Source: Amaurobius ferox
Taxonomy: Eukaryota > Arthropoda > Arachnida > Araneae > Amaurobiidae
DNA: 64,000 nucleotides
NCBI GenBank assembly: GCA_951213105.1
Contig: OX578139.1
Span: 67,720,634 to 67,784,633, forward strand
Direction of reading: 5' to 3'
Part shown: positions 49,332-61,814 of the stretch, piece by piece
How positions within the stretch are numbered: position 1 is the first letter of the stretch
How the letters are laid out: every line of letters begins with the position of its first letter
Position numbers and translations under genes: made by a program
Notes under the pieces: model-generated
What the model was told of the DNA's origin: nothing
The model's database searches: none
The model's input: the letters and a program-made list of their open reading frames with translations, nothing else

Positions 49332-50089
49332 ACTACATTAGTTTTCCCTATTATATCGGAGAAAATTATTCTTCTTTCTGGTAATACATGATTACAGTTC
49401 ACTTTAAAGGAACCTCAAATGATTTTTTACCACATAAGCTTCACTATGCTTCACTTATATGACCTCAGTACTTCAAAATATTCGTTTATCGATACATAGT
49501 TTAGAAACGCGAACTTATATTGGCGTTGCCGATGCTCTAACTACAATACAAGTGTTGGGTAGCGCAAAAATATGCCCATGATCGATTCCAGTAATAAACT
49601 GAAGAGAAGATTTCGAGGAAAAGAACGGTATATTGGCAAGCATTACGTTTTTTTTATCGGTACTTGAAACTCCTTTTAGAACCCTAGAGCATGTTATGTC
49701 ATTAGAGCGATTGATAACGCCAGTCAGTATTGATTACAGACATGTTAGGAATGTGAAAAAAATGAATTTAGTGGAAGGTTTTGGCTGTCAAACACATTAA
49801 ATATATACTTGTGAAAAGGTAGCAGATAATATACTTTAGAGTTTTCGGTGTGGGTTATAACCATTTTATAAATGTTTTGTCAGATAAAAGTTATGTTTGG
49901 AATTTATTTAGTAGTTGCTGAAGTATGATTACTTTTCCGTCTAAGAAAATAACTGTTCTTCAGAATGTTTTTCTGGCGATAAGGGGATCACCATTTATTA
50001 CTTATGCGTTGAACATGGTATTTAACTTTGAATTATTTATATGGCAGAGACCGTAAGTACATTAATATTTGTGACTGCATTAACCCGCG
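49332..50089 (+). other. Noncoding core, end of unit B
   Basis: This aligns with A 31029-31785. No gene was seen. Confidence 0.6.
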
Positions 50090-52162
50090 ATTTGATTTCT
50101 GTAGTGAAAGTCAATAGAGTTAATCTGAAAGGTAGATTATTATTCATTGAATACGATAGTTAGCTTTAAACTTATTATATTTATTAAAACTAGGATTCAC
50201 AGCATCATAAAAATGACAAGTAATCCTTTAAAAAAAATAATTTACTCTTTCATGATAAAGACCCGGGAGGAGATGTGGGACCACCTAACTACTTATCGAA
50301 ATGTTATTTACTCTTAACTCGATCTTGTTGTTTGAATATGGATGGCTCATATCTAGATTGCATGTACGATATTTAAGCGAACCATATGTGTCTGATATAT
50401 TGGGGTACTGGACACCAGGCTTCAATTTTATTTCAGACCGCATTTTATCGAATAAACACCACGGATAATTCTTGTTAACTTTTTCACTTCTAAAGGACTA
50501 TTTTTGCATGTGACCATATTTACTATCCGAAAACTATTTTCACCTTCTCTTTTTTATATTGATCTTGTCTCACTTATTTGTTAGGTAATGTAATCTTTTC
50601 CACGACATGCCTTTCTTGAAAACCCTGGTTAATTTTTCATGGTGTCCTACATGGATCTCAATTCCTTTGATTCGTTCGTCAAGTGAGGCTTGGAGTGTCA
50701 ACTCTGGCCTCTGGCCTCTAATCTTTTCCACTATAATCTTTCCTTGAGAAACACGCCTTCCTTGCGGCATACTCTCCTGGTTGGCTCTTCATGGAGTCCT
50801 ACTTGGATCTCATTTTCTTTGATTTGTTCGTCGACAGAGACTTGGAGTGTTGGACTGTCTCTCTGCCCTCAAGACATACGGAATCCAACATGTTTGTTTC
50901 ATCTGAAATTCGTAAATTTATCATTTGTAAACATGGCTAAATTAAAATGACATATCTGGCGCCAGTGGGTTCGAAGCTTTGTTTAGCTTGCATCACTATG
51001 GCGTATTTTTAGCAGCCATTGGTGCAATTGGTCTCACAGTCTTCAATGTGAGATCAGAACGAAATTAAAAACTTGAAAAGAAGCTAACGAAATGCTTGAG
51101 TGATTATTTGCTTGAAAAACAAATAATCACTCAGAAACTGCTGACATACTAACGCGAATTATTTAAAGTAAAAATTAATAGAAACGGAACAACAAGTAAA
51201 CAAGTAAGCAAATAAAAAGAACAAAACAAACAGAAACGAACAAAGTTTCGATTTTATAAATATAGATTTTATAAGTGAATTATTTATATATAAATAATAC
51301 AAATTGATTCAGCAAAAGTTATACCACAGCCACATTAGTTTTTCTTATTATCTGATATGCAGTGTCTGATTATACACAATTTTTGTTACATTTTACAATA
51401 AAATCTACCACATATGTTTCCTTAAATGATTTTTAGTCTTCAGAGTTTATATTTATAGATATTCAGATCACAAATGTGGACATAATATTGATGTCCCTGA
51501 TGCTGTAAACATATTACAAATGCTAGATGTCGTAAAAATGCGGTTATGATGAGTAATGAACTGAAAGAGAATTTTTCAATGAAAAAGAACTGTATAATGA
51601 CAAGCATCATATTTCTTTTTTATCCGTACTTGAAACCTCCTTAAGAACCCCAGAGCATGTCATGTTATTAGAGCAATTGAAGGCGCCGGTTAGTACCTAT
51701 GAATTATAGTCATGTTGGTAAGGAGAAAAATATGAATTTGGCGAAAGTTTTGGGTGTCAAACATACTAGATATATGTATTTGTGAAAATGCAGGAGATAA
51801 TATTTTTTTGAGTTACGTTTGAGGGTTATAACCTTTTTATAAATGTTTTGTTTGATAAAACTTGTGTTTGGAATTTATTTAGTCATTGCTGATTGTATTA
51901 TTGCTGATTTGTATTATTGCTTTTTTCCATTGTATAGGAAGTGAACTGTTTTTACTAAAATTTTCAATTCGAGATATGAAAGAAATTGAAAAAATAAAAC
52001 TGCATTGAAACGTTTTTAGATGATATTTGGCTTTATGTCACATAGCGAATGTGTATAATTGTGAATATTAGTCAAACGTGGACTCGATAATCCATAAAAG
52101 AAGGCATCAATCCAGATAGAATTGATGAACCCATTGCATTTGGATATTTTTTAAATGTTATT
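50090..52162 (+). other. Noncoding core of unit C, left part
   Basis: This aligns with A 1-1890. It includes a local tandem pair at about 50577-50890, in which the first copy is B-like and the second A-like. About 150 bp at 51150-51300 is unlike A and B. No gene was seen. Confidence 0.65.
51096..51134. other. Conserved stem-loop, unit C copy
   Basis: This is the same stem-loop as at 921. The terminal base of the 3' arm is G instead of A, which again gives a wobble pair. Sequence just downstream (51150-51300) is unrelated to A and B, so the hairpin sits close to a breakpoint in this unit. Confidence 0.7.
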
Positions 52163-53154
52163 ACTTTTCTTATATTGAATGATGTATACGGAAAGTATTT
52201 TGACGGGGTCGAAAATTCGAATTCGAGTTTTCGACGGCAGAGTACGTTTCAAGCGTCCCTGATCACGAATCGAACATTTTTGAGATCATGTCTGTCTCTG
52301 TGTGTGTGAAAGTATGTGTGTGTGTGAAAGTATGTGCGTGTGTGTCTGTGCTTGTGTGTGTGTGTGTGTGTGTGTGTGCCTGTCAGTGATCCTGTGCAGA
52401 AGATAACTGACGTACAAATTTGCCGATTCGAACGAAATTTGGTACAAAATTAAAATCCATGAATACTGGAAGCCTATTGGTTTTATACGCAAACCGAAGG
52501 TTCAGAACCCACCTAAATTTTCGAATAAAATTTTGAAAAAATCATCAAAAAATCAAAACCGCTAATAAAGTTACGCAAGTAGACATTTCTGATGTAATTT
52601 TTCATTAGAAAACGATTGACATAAAATTTAGAACCCTAGCATGAACCGTTCTCGAGAGATTGCACATTTAAAAAAAATTATCAAAAAATCATATAAAATA
52701 AAAACATATTTTCTATTGAGAAACATGTTCACTTTTCATTTGTAATATCATGCGATAAATTTGGTGACATCATTCTCGTGGATTTAGCTCGTTCCATTTA
52801 TGAAAAATGATACTTTGAGTAATACATTTGTTTTTGAACGCCAATATTCATTTCTCTGCTATAAGAATAAATTATTCCTCCGTCCATAACGCTTGGCAAG
52901 ATTTAGGCGACGAATTGGTGGAATGTCGCCAACTTGGCGGTTTTTTTAAATTATACCAAATTAAAGAAAATTTCGTCAAATAGATAGAAATGACGCTAAA
53001 TCAATGAAAATAACGACTAATTGACGAAAATTCAATATCTTGGAGAAATATATAAGTATCTACTATAAGAATTACCAATTTTGCTTTTACTGTAAAAGTA
53101 GTAAATACATTGCATTATATAAGGAAAGTCATGTGCTGCCCACATCATATTTTT
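52163..53154 (+). mobile_element. HINE-like element (unit C), same site as in A
   Basis: Left flank 'aaatgttatt' and right flank 'ttattcttg' join to the uninterrupted sequence in unit B. The start is slightly decayed (ACTTTTCTTATATT), while the 3' subterminal repeat TATATAAGGAAAG and the 3' hairpin ATGTG-CTGCC-CACAT are intact. An expanded GT region lies at about 52296-52378. It is about 992 bp long. Confidence 0.68.
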
Positions 53155-54844
53155 TTATTCTTGTGGCAACTTACGTGGTATGTGATTATACATTTGTTAA
53201 AATTAGTATACTTCTAATTTTCTCTCAATGTAATGAATTGATGCAATGTCAGCGATATATGAGACGACTCTTTGGAAAAATATTGTCACATTTACGAAAA
53301 TATTGCTAAATTTAAAAGTATTCAATATCTTAGAAAATGGAGTTGATTTGAGACATTGCAACTGACCTAAAAGTTTTACTGTTGTCAAATATTAAGCAAT
53401 CAACGGAATGCTATTCAGTAAAGAAATATTTTATAATTGATTTGAGACCAGTGGTTATGACAGAAGGATCGTACTCGTGTTCGATCCTCGACGTCAACTA
53501 AAAGCTAACCTCGTGAAAACGCAGATTATAGACACGAAGTCCTAAAGTTCATTCGAGAGGTGATGGGTTAGGAGATGGATGGTACTATACCTGTGGAGCC
53601 ACATGCCTACACCCATTGCGCTACGTTCTAATTTGGGTAGTTAAGGGCGTACTGTTATCCGTCACCTATGGATAGGACATAGTGTTTCAAGGTAATATAA
53701 TTCACTTCTTGGCCACTTTGTAAGCGAATGTCTGAATTGTCAAGTGCTTTCTGAACCTTGAAAAACTATTATTGTGCACTCAATTGTGACAGTTTAACAC
53801 ATCCTTGTATAAATTATGACACCAAACTGCTATTTTTTTATATTTGGTAAGTAGGACAGGGGTGTTGTCACAGATTTGGTCTGGTGTGTCCTACTACCTG
53901 TACAGAAGTATTCGCTACTGTCCAAAAACTTTGTAAGGAACGGTTCATGAGAATACACTTTAGTTCTATCTACAGTAAAGTCAGTATGCTCCATAGACTG
54001 AAAGTGATTGTAGCACCCCTAGTGGCTAATTAAAAAAGTTAGGAAAGGAACTCGGAAGCAAAACGGGATAGACAAAAGATATTAATTGCAAAGTTGTAAA
54101 GCAGAGGTTCACAACGTTTTGCTCGCGAGCCGAAAGTTATTACTCCTTAGAGTACAATAAAATGACCTTTAAGAAAATTCGTTGTTTTTATTGACGTGGA
54201 ATCGTTAAATTCTTATAAACGGGAATTTTTGTCAAAATACATATCGAAATTGATTGCGTGGCGCTTTTTAGGGAAAATTTCTCAGAAAATAATCATGAGT
54301 TAAATATAGATGTACATATTTATCTTTCGTTTTTATTTTTCATTTTTTTGTCTACAAAGTAATAATATATTATTTTTTATGACGAACTATTGGACACCAG
54401 AGTAAATCACTAATTGTAAATTTTACGAGAATTTGATTGTTCTTGAGTTATATATAGATGACAAATACATTACTTTTCTTTTGCTCGGGTATATACATAC
54501 CCGAGCAAATATGTATATACCCGAGCACACATGCATATACGAAAACAGCCTTATCTTTGAAAATAATTTAATCGTGCTGTAACATCCACAAAATGTGTAA
54601 ATATAGCAACAATTCTATTTCGAATATTTGACTCTGTTGCAATATTTTTCCTGCACATAGTTAAATATGTATTGCAGGGAATGCAAAAATGCATTTAATA
54701 TTGGGAAGTAAACTGCTTAAGGCTGTAGAATGCTGAGCATAAAAGCTAATATGAAATGTGGTGGGTTAATGAAATCGATCCCTTAATAATTGGGGGCTTC
54801 TAGTATTTGATTGCTTTCCCTATGGCAAAAAAGGGTCTATTGAG
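53155..54844 (+). other. Noncoding core of unit C, middle
   Basis: This aligns with A 3334-3480 and 3745-5740 with about 10-15 percent differences and some extra stretches (about 53430-53530). A palindromic local repeat 'atatacccgagcaaatatg' lies around 54485-54535. No gene was seen. Confidence 0.6.
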
Positions 54845-55590
54845 AATACTTTTTAATGAACCATGGGGCCCTGCCCCCTGCTCGCTTCACTCACGTAACC
54901 CCCTTCGGGTGGCTTCGTTTCCTACTCGCTGCGCTCGCTTCATATATATTTTTCCTAAAATTTTACTTTTAAAAATCTCTTTTCTATTTCTGCTTATTTC
55001 CGCAGGGATTTTTCTTAGCCTACGGAATTCGAAAACTGTATTCTTTGATCATGAGATCGCTTCGCGAGCTTTTTCATGCCAAACTATAGTTCAAATCAAT
55101 AAATGGTTTATTTCATCGTATTACCCTATTATTTCTCCATAAATGTACTAAATTTCATATTTTAGTATGATATATTGTTTTTACGGTAGGAGACAGAGAA
55201 AGAGCTACGCTACGAAAAAAAGTTCCCTTCAAAAGTGCATAAAAAGTAAAATAACTCATAAACTACGTCGAAATAAAAGAAAGAAGGCTCCATCCTACAA
55301 AAATTCACTCATAGGTATCTGCCTGCATAAATTTGTGGTCCTGCTATTGTTAGTCTATTCAGGACGCGAACTCGCAGTTCAAATATTATGTCTTTGATTT
55401 TGACATTAAACATTTCTTAAACTGCAATATATATAAAAAAAAGTTTATTTCAGCGTCTTTCCCAAAGCTTTTTCTACAAGTGTACCAAATTTCATATTTT
55501 TATATGCAATAGCTTTTACGGTACAAAGATCTCGAAAAAGGAGAAATTTGTCAAACGCTGCGGAGGCTACACTTTTTGATATAGAGAGAT
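54845..55590 (+). mobile_element. Unclassified insertion, unit C only
   Basis: A and B are continuous across this point (A about 5740-5750). The inserted sequence has a GC-rich left part with CTCGCTGCGCTCGCTTC-like repeats (about 54880-54935). It then has two diverged copies of a block with 'gtaccaaatttcatattttt' and 'cttttacggta' (about 55140-55190 and 55480-55525). No conserved protein is recognised. The ends are not defined. Confidence 0.5.
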
Positions 55591-55726
55591 TAGTTGAAAA
55601 TTTATAATTCGCTTATTTCCTGCGCCCGTACAGCGGGCTTATGTATCATTCGCTATGGCTGTCAAAATATCACCTCTTGAAAGTGACAGATAGAAGAAAT
55701 AGCCACTAATTGTCTTCACCTCAATA

Positions 55727-56035
55727 TTGTGAGCAGGACAGTTCAGTGGTTAGAGCACCGAGATTGCACTCGAAAGACACGAGTTTGATTTCCGGCACTA
55801 CTCAAACTATCCTCGAATAAACGTGGAGTGCGGTTACTTTACAGCTGTGGGTACGAACTTCCTTCCAAGAGTTTTATGGCAGGGGAAGGAGGATGCTGAC
55901 CCTGTGGATGTCGCCACCACTGGATTCGGTTTAAATTAGGTGGAACTGATCTGGCCCTCCAAATAGATACCCTACACCATCGGATGGGGGGTGTATCGGA
56001 TAGGGGGTGCATTTACCATCTTTCGTTATTAGATG
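55727..56035 (+). mobile_element. tRNA-type SINE, complete head (unit C)
   Basis: Box A-like CAGTTCAGTGGTTAGAGC (about 55738-55755) and box B-like GAGTTTGATTTCCGG (about 55781-55795) are present. A TTGCAC anticodon-loop-like string lies between them, then the conserved body (GTGGATGTCGCC, TTTAAATTAGGTGG). It occupies the same place as the degenerate copies in A and B, but retains the 16 bp they lost. A hairpin (56009-56027 with 56049-56065) follows the tail. Confidence 0.82.
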
Positions 56036-56065
56036 GCCTGGTTCTAAAAACGAAAGATGGTAAAT

Positions 56066-56596
56066 ATTAAAGTATGTTTCAAATATATCGTAGAGGGAAA
56101 ATTAAATAGAATGTTAAAGTTTGAATACATTTTACGAATATTTTAAGAACATGAATTACAATTAAATCATGCCAACAATCTTCTGTTAATAATCACGCTT
56201 AAATTTGTGTTGTTTAAAATGTTTTATTTTAAGGCTGGATTACAAAGGTAGGAGGGGTCACGTTAGGAGGAGGTTACAAGATTATCATACTGTCAGGATG
56301 TAGATAAAGTTTCGGCCACGCATCTGAACAGCCCTGAAGAATTACAGATCTTTAACATATGCAGTATATATAATTTTAAAGGTCCTTATAAAAATGTGTA
56401 GTATTCGATATTTGCTCTAAATAAACATTGGCGAATTTTTTAAGCAATCCTTCTCAGTAGGTTTTCATGCATGCAAAGCCAACATTAAAGTAAATCCACA
56501 CACTCAAAAATTTAAGGAACAATGGGTGCTACACTATAACATGCAACACTATAAGATTAAAGTGTTAATAGTTGAGGATTAGTCGTTTTGACAAAT
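56066..56596 (+). other. Noncoding core of unit C before the nested insertions
   Basis: This aligns with A 6165-6690 and stops where a HINE-like element enters. No gene was seen. Confidence 0.6.
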
Positions 56597-57246
56597 ACTT
56601 TCCTTATATACATAATGTATAAGGAAAGTATTTTGAAGGGGTCGAAAATTCGAATGAGGTTTCGACGGCAGAGCACGTTTCAAACATCCCTGATCACGAA
56701 TCGAACATTTTTGAAGTGATGTCTCTCTCTCTGTGTGTGTGTGTGTGTGTCAGTGAGTCTGTGGAGACGATATCTCACGAACAAATAAAGTGATTCGAAC
56801 GAAATTTTGTGCAAAAATCACAATCCGTGAATACTGGAAATCTATTGCTTTAAACGTAATCGAATGTTCAGAACCCCCTAAATTTTCGAGTGAAATTTTG
56901 AAAAAATCATCAAAAAATAAAAACCTTTAATAAAGTTAAGTAACTAGATATTTCTTATGTAATTTTTTCTTAGAAAACGATTGACATAAACTTTAGAACG
57001 CTAGCATGAACCGTTCTGGAGATATTGCACTTTTTAAAATAAATTTATCAAAACATCCCATAAATTAAAAAAAAAATATTAACTGTTGAGAAACATGTTC
57101 ACTTTTCATATGTAACATCATGCGATAAATTGGGTGACATCATTCTGGTGGATCTAGCTCGTTCCATTCATGAGAAAAGGTACTTTGAGTAATACTTTTG
57201 TATTTCAACGCCAATAGTCATTTATCTATATAAATAAAAATGAAAA

Positions 57247-57302
<56 letters not shown>
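57247..57302 (+). repeat. (TCTG)n microsatellite near the Helitron 5' end
   Basis: About 13-14 units lie just inside the element start. They are followed by two diverged 145-bp repeats (57305-57452 and 57453-57595) starting 'catcacggaagaacggctgaaccg'. Confidence 0.95.
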
Positions 57303-57308
<6 letters not shown>

Positions 57309-57879
57309 ACACCATCACGGAAGAACGGCTGAACCGAATTTGATGAAATTTTGTGGGTAGCCCAGAAATAGACCCACTTAAAATTATATCCGTGTTTTGA
57401 GTTTCTACGACCAGTGGTTCTCGAGATATTAGTAAAAAACGAAATTTTCGTTTGTCTCATCATCACGGAAAAACGGCTGAACCGAATTTAATGAAATTTG
57501 GTGAATAGCCTTGAAATATCCCCCCATAAATTTTGTCCAAGTTTTGAGTTTCTAAGACCTGGGGTTGTCGAGATATTAATGAAAAACGGAACTTTTTCCT
57601 AGGAGTTCTACTCCCTAACTCCGTGGTTTATCCAAACGAAAAGCTTGAAAATCGTTTGAAAGTGAATTAAAATTTAATCTCTGAGTTTGATGGGAGATTT
57701 TTTGCGTTAATTAGTCACTTTCTGAAAAAATGAATTGTTTGAAACATGATTTAAAGGGGAAATCTATCTCCATGGTTCATGGTTTATTTAAAACAAGCTT
57801 TTACGGAACAATGAGAAGTATAGAGAAATCAAAATCGTTATTTAATTTCGCAGTTTATGTTATAAGACATGACATATTT

Positions 57880-60060
57880 AACATGTTATAAGATTCTATC
57901 TTATATCATGTTACTCAGAAACGCAATTAAATTAAATCTGTCTGTTAATTTTAATAATTATTTTTTCGATTTGAATAATAAATAAATGGATATAAAAATA
58001 TATTTTAGAAAAGAACGATTTGATTTTTCTTATAGCATTTTTGACTGGATAATATCAATTACTGTCTTCAGGTATAAAAATTATTATTATTTATATTTTC
58101 GGTTATTATTGATTCAAGGATTATTGATATTTTCAAGTTATTATGCATTTATTTTATTATGACAAAAATTGTTTAAACTCATATATTGTATGTTGTACGA
58201 ATCTTCTACAAATACACGTGTATATCTTTTAATCTACGAGAATATAAGTAGTACAGGTATATTGACATATGTTTTGATATATATTGGCATATATTGGAAT
58301 CAATTACGACCTTCTGTTATAAAGAGTACGGATATTATTGATGTTTTCAATTTATTACGTCATCTCTTTTATTTTGGCAAATATTTTTGAGACGCATATT
58401 GTAATACGGGTAATCTTCTACTAACACATTGGCATATTTTCTGATCTGCGACAATATAATTAGTACGGGGTTGCATATATTCATTCATTTCCTATTTTTT
58501 CTTCTGTAAATTTGCTTACAAAAGGGGGCAGGATGTTTTATTCTTCAGATCTGATCGTGAAGATAATTTTGCATAGTGAGAACATATATTCTTAAACTTC
58601 TCTTTAGGAGCAATAAATTTAATACTTTAACAGAATTTGCACATGATTGCGAACTATAAGTTTCTTTAAATTATACACTCCGTACGAATAACGGGTGTGC
58701 TGTTAGTGGTTCATAAATTTTAACATTTTAGGAGGATATATCATGTTGCTCGGCATCGCAATTAAATTAAATGTGTTTGTTAATGTTTTTATTATTTTTT
58801 TTCGATTTAAATAATAAATAAATGGATAAATGGATATAAAAGTATATCTTATGAATGGACGGTTTGATTTTTCTTTTAATTATATTAGTTTCTGACTGCG
58901 TGCATCAATTTCATTTATTTTGGCAAAGAGTTTTCAAGCTTATATCGTATTTAGCTACTAAACTCATATATTGTGTTTAGCCAATAAATTCATATAGCCG
59001 GTTGTTGAAACAGAAAAAGAGTAGAGCGGGTATATCTTCTAATACAATTGTAGTGTTTTCATTTAGTATATTGAAACGGGATAAGAATGTTTCATTCAGA
59101 TCTGCAAATTCAAAGCTACGAATTTGGAGGGATATCGCTAATTTGACAACTTTTCTTAAACTTTGCCAAATTGACGGAAATGTCGCCAAATTGATATAAA
59201 CGACACACAAACAGCTGCCATAAACCTTCGGGTTGGTCGTGTGGCTTGGGTCTTCTACATATCAATGAAATTTTTTTTTTGTTTTGTTAGAAGAGAGTAC
59301 TGAAATGATGTTTGGTTAGCATTTATCTGTCAGACCAACCATCCTACTTAGTAATACATTTAGCGAATTTTTAAAATGTCACCAAATTGATAAAAATGTT
59401 TTCAAATCTATAAAAATATCTTGAAATTGATAAAATTGCGCTACATAAATGATATTAATTGTTTTTTGTTAGGGGATAGTATTGTGATGATATTTCGTCA
59501 ATTTGTCGCAAAGTGGAACTGTCAGTTCTACAGTCCCACTTGGCGATAAATTTGGCGATTTTTTAAAATGTCGCTTATTTGACGAAACTGTCGCCAAATG
59601 TTTCATAGAAATATAACTATTTAGACGATATTTTTTCTACCAATTTATTTGAAGCAAATGATATCATGTCGCTTAGCAACGGATTTAAATAAATTGTGTT
59701 TATGCGGCAGACGATTTTTATTAAATCCTTTCCGATTTGAATAATGAAGATATGTATATAAAATAAATTTCATTGCCATTTCATTTTGGACTGGATAATA
59801 TTAATTATTCTCTTCAGGTTTAAACATTATTATTATTGATATTTTCCGGAATTATTGATTCAGGGATTATTGATATTTTTAAGTTATTACGCCATTGTTT
59901 TATTGCGGCAAATATTGCTGACACACGCATATTGTACGTTGTACGAGTAATCTTCTAGGAATGCACGGGTATATCTTCTAACCTACGAGAATATAAGTAG
60001 TACAGGTATATTGGCATATATTTTGACATATATTGGCATATATATTGGAATCAAGTACAG
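57880..60060 (+). repeat. Diverged tandem blocks inside the Helitron
   Basis: Blocks beginning near 57885, 58740 and 59655 share 'cgatttraataatraa' and 'gatttttctt' or 'ttggactggataata'. The first and third also share 'gattattgatattttcaag'-like and 'acgagaatataagtagtac' landmarks. Part of the block resembles the ankyrin-like fragment at 29996-30226 and its upstream sequence. A SINE tail-like scrap lies at about 59218-59258. Confidence 0.6.
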
Positions 60061-60893
60061 TCTTCTGGTATGAAGATTAAGGGGATTAATTATATATTCA
60101 ATTTATTACGTCGTCTGTTGTATTTTACCAAAAAACATTTGAGACTCATATTGCAAAACGGGTAATATTCTACTAATAATCGGACATTATAAGTACTACG
60201 TGTATATCTTCCAATATAATTTTAGCACTTTAATTTTGACATATATTGGAATAAATGACTGTCTTCAGATTTAAAGATTACGGGTTTATTGGTATTTTCC
60301 ATTTATACATGTAATCTACTAATACAGGTTATATTTTCTAATATTCGCGTATATAATTAGTACGGGTCCCATACAATTTTAACGCTTTTATTTTGCATAT
60401 ATTGATTCAATTCCATATTTTTTTTTATATTTGCTTACATAAGGGGTCCAAGATGTTTTATTCTTCAGATATGTCCATGAAGATAATTTTATATAGCGAG
60501 AACAGAGATTCTTAAACTTCTTTTTAGGAGCATTATATTAAATATTTTAACAGAATATTTTGATTAAACATGTCATTTAGTATACTATAAGAATTTGGGC
60601 ATGATTATGAATTTCAAGTTTCTTTATATTATATACTCCGTACGAAGAACGGGTATGCTGCTAGTCTGCTATAAGAATAACTTATTTCTCCATCCAAAAC
60701 GCTTGGCGAGATTTTGGCACCGAACTTGGAGGAATCTCGCCAACTTGGAGACTCTTTCAAAATGTCGCCAAATTGACCAAAATCTCGCCAAATGGATAAA
60801 AATGACACAAAATCAATGAAAATGACGACTAATAAACGAAAATTCAATATCTTGGAAAGAATATAAATATCTACATAAAGAAAACTAATTTTT

Positions 60894-61814
60894 ACTTTCC
60901 TTATATACAATAATGTATAAGGAAAGTATTGTGACGGGGTCGAAAATTCGAATTCGAGTTTTCGACGGGAGAGCACGTTTCAAGCATCCCTGATCACGAA
61001 TCGGACATTTTTGAAGTGATGTCTGCATGTGAAAGTATGTGTGTGTGTGTCAGTGATCCTGTGGAGACGATAACTGACGAATGAATGGACCGATTCAAAC
61101 GAAATTTGGTACAAAAATTACAATCCGTGAATACTAGAAGCCTGTTGTTTTTATACGCAATCGAATGCTCAGAACACACCTAAATTTTCGAGTGAAATTT
61201 TAAAAAAATCGTCAAAAAATTAAAACCTCTAACAAAGTTACGCAAATAGACATTTCTGATGTTATTTTTCATTAGAAAACTATTGACTTAAATTTTAGAA
61301 CGCTAGCAGGAACCGTTCTCGAGAGATTGCACATTTAAAAAAAATTATCAAAAAATCATATAAAATAAAAACATATTTCCTATTGAGAAACATGTTCACT
61401 TTTCATATGTAATACCATGCGATAAATTTGGTGACATCATTCTCGTGGATCTAGCTCGTTCCATTCATGAAAAAAGATACTTTGAGTAATACTTTTGTAT
61501 TTGAACGCCAATAGTCATTTATCCGCTATCAGAATAACTTATTTCTCAGCCCATAACGCTTGGCGAGATTTTTGTGACGAATTTGGCGGAATGTCGTCAA
61601 CTTGGCGATATTTAAATGTTGCTAAATTAACGAAAAACTCGCCAAATGGATAAAAAGTACGCTAAATCAATGAAATGACGACAAATTGACGAAAATTCAA
61701 TATCTTGGAAAGAATATAAATATCTATTATAAAAATAATTTTTTTTTTACTGTAAAAGTAGCAAATTCATTGCATTATATAAGGAAAGATCATGTGTTGC
61801 CCACATCATATTTT
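60894..61814 (+). mobile_element. HINE-like element, intact copy in unit C
   Basis: It begins ACTTTCCTTATATACA, immediately after the truncated copy. It has a short GT run (61037-61050), one 'cgccaaatgg' block, the 3' TATATAAGGAAAG and the hairpin ATGTG-TTGCC-CACAT, and ends in a T-run before core sequence 'attaattagctgcgg'. It is about 920 bp long. Confidence 0.68.

Larger units (their letters stand above)
31786..50089 (+). repeat. Tandem segmental duplication, unit B
   Basis: This is the second copy, about 18.3 kb, and the most compact of the three. It lacks the hAT transposon, foldback, Penelope-like element, HINE-like copies and most of the 24-30 kb block of unit A, so it supplies the empty sites for those insertions. 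Its own additions are an insertion at 38005-39107, an inverted duplication at 46588-47613 and about 0.5 kb before a solo LTR at 48790. It also lacks about 135 bp that A holds near 1040-1190. Confidence 0.9.
57225..60664 (+). mobile_element. Non-autonomous Helitron, 3.44 kb
   Basis: The 5' end is TCTATATAAATAAAAATG and the 3' end is a short hairpin (CCGT...ACGG) about ten bases before CTGCTAG. It sits exactly between A and T (left flank ends 'cattta', right flank starts 'tctgct'), and removing it restores the HINE sequence seen at 3000 and 61515. No target duplication is present. These are the defining marks of rolling-circle Helitrons. No Rep or helicase frame exists. A second 3'-end-like sequence ends at 58706 (CTGTTAG), and the interior has about three diverged tandem blocks, so it looks like an end-bypass or tandem product. 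Confidence 0.85.
56597..60893 (+). mobile_element. HINE-like element interrupted by a Helitron
   Basis: The 5' part is 56597-57224, with the start ACTTTCCTTATATACA, its palindrome and a CT/GT run. The 3' part resumes at 60665-60893 with the family's 'gctataagaataactt' and 'cgccaacttgg' blocks. Everything between is the Helitron. The last 100 bp are missing because another HINE-like copy starts directly at 60894, in head-to-tail order. Confidence 0.7.

Noticed and set aside
54807..55397. Bacterial gene transfer suggested by GC-rich phrases and basic frames
   Set aside because: The frames have no domain, the GC-rich part is short and repetitive, and the block has internal diverged repeats, so a mobile element is more likely.
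57247..57302. CRISPR-like or other short regular repeats
   Set aside because: Pure tetranucleotide microsatellite; no spacer-repeat alternation exists anywhere in the window.
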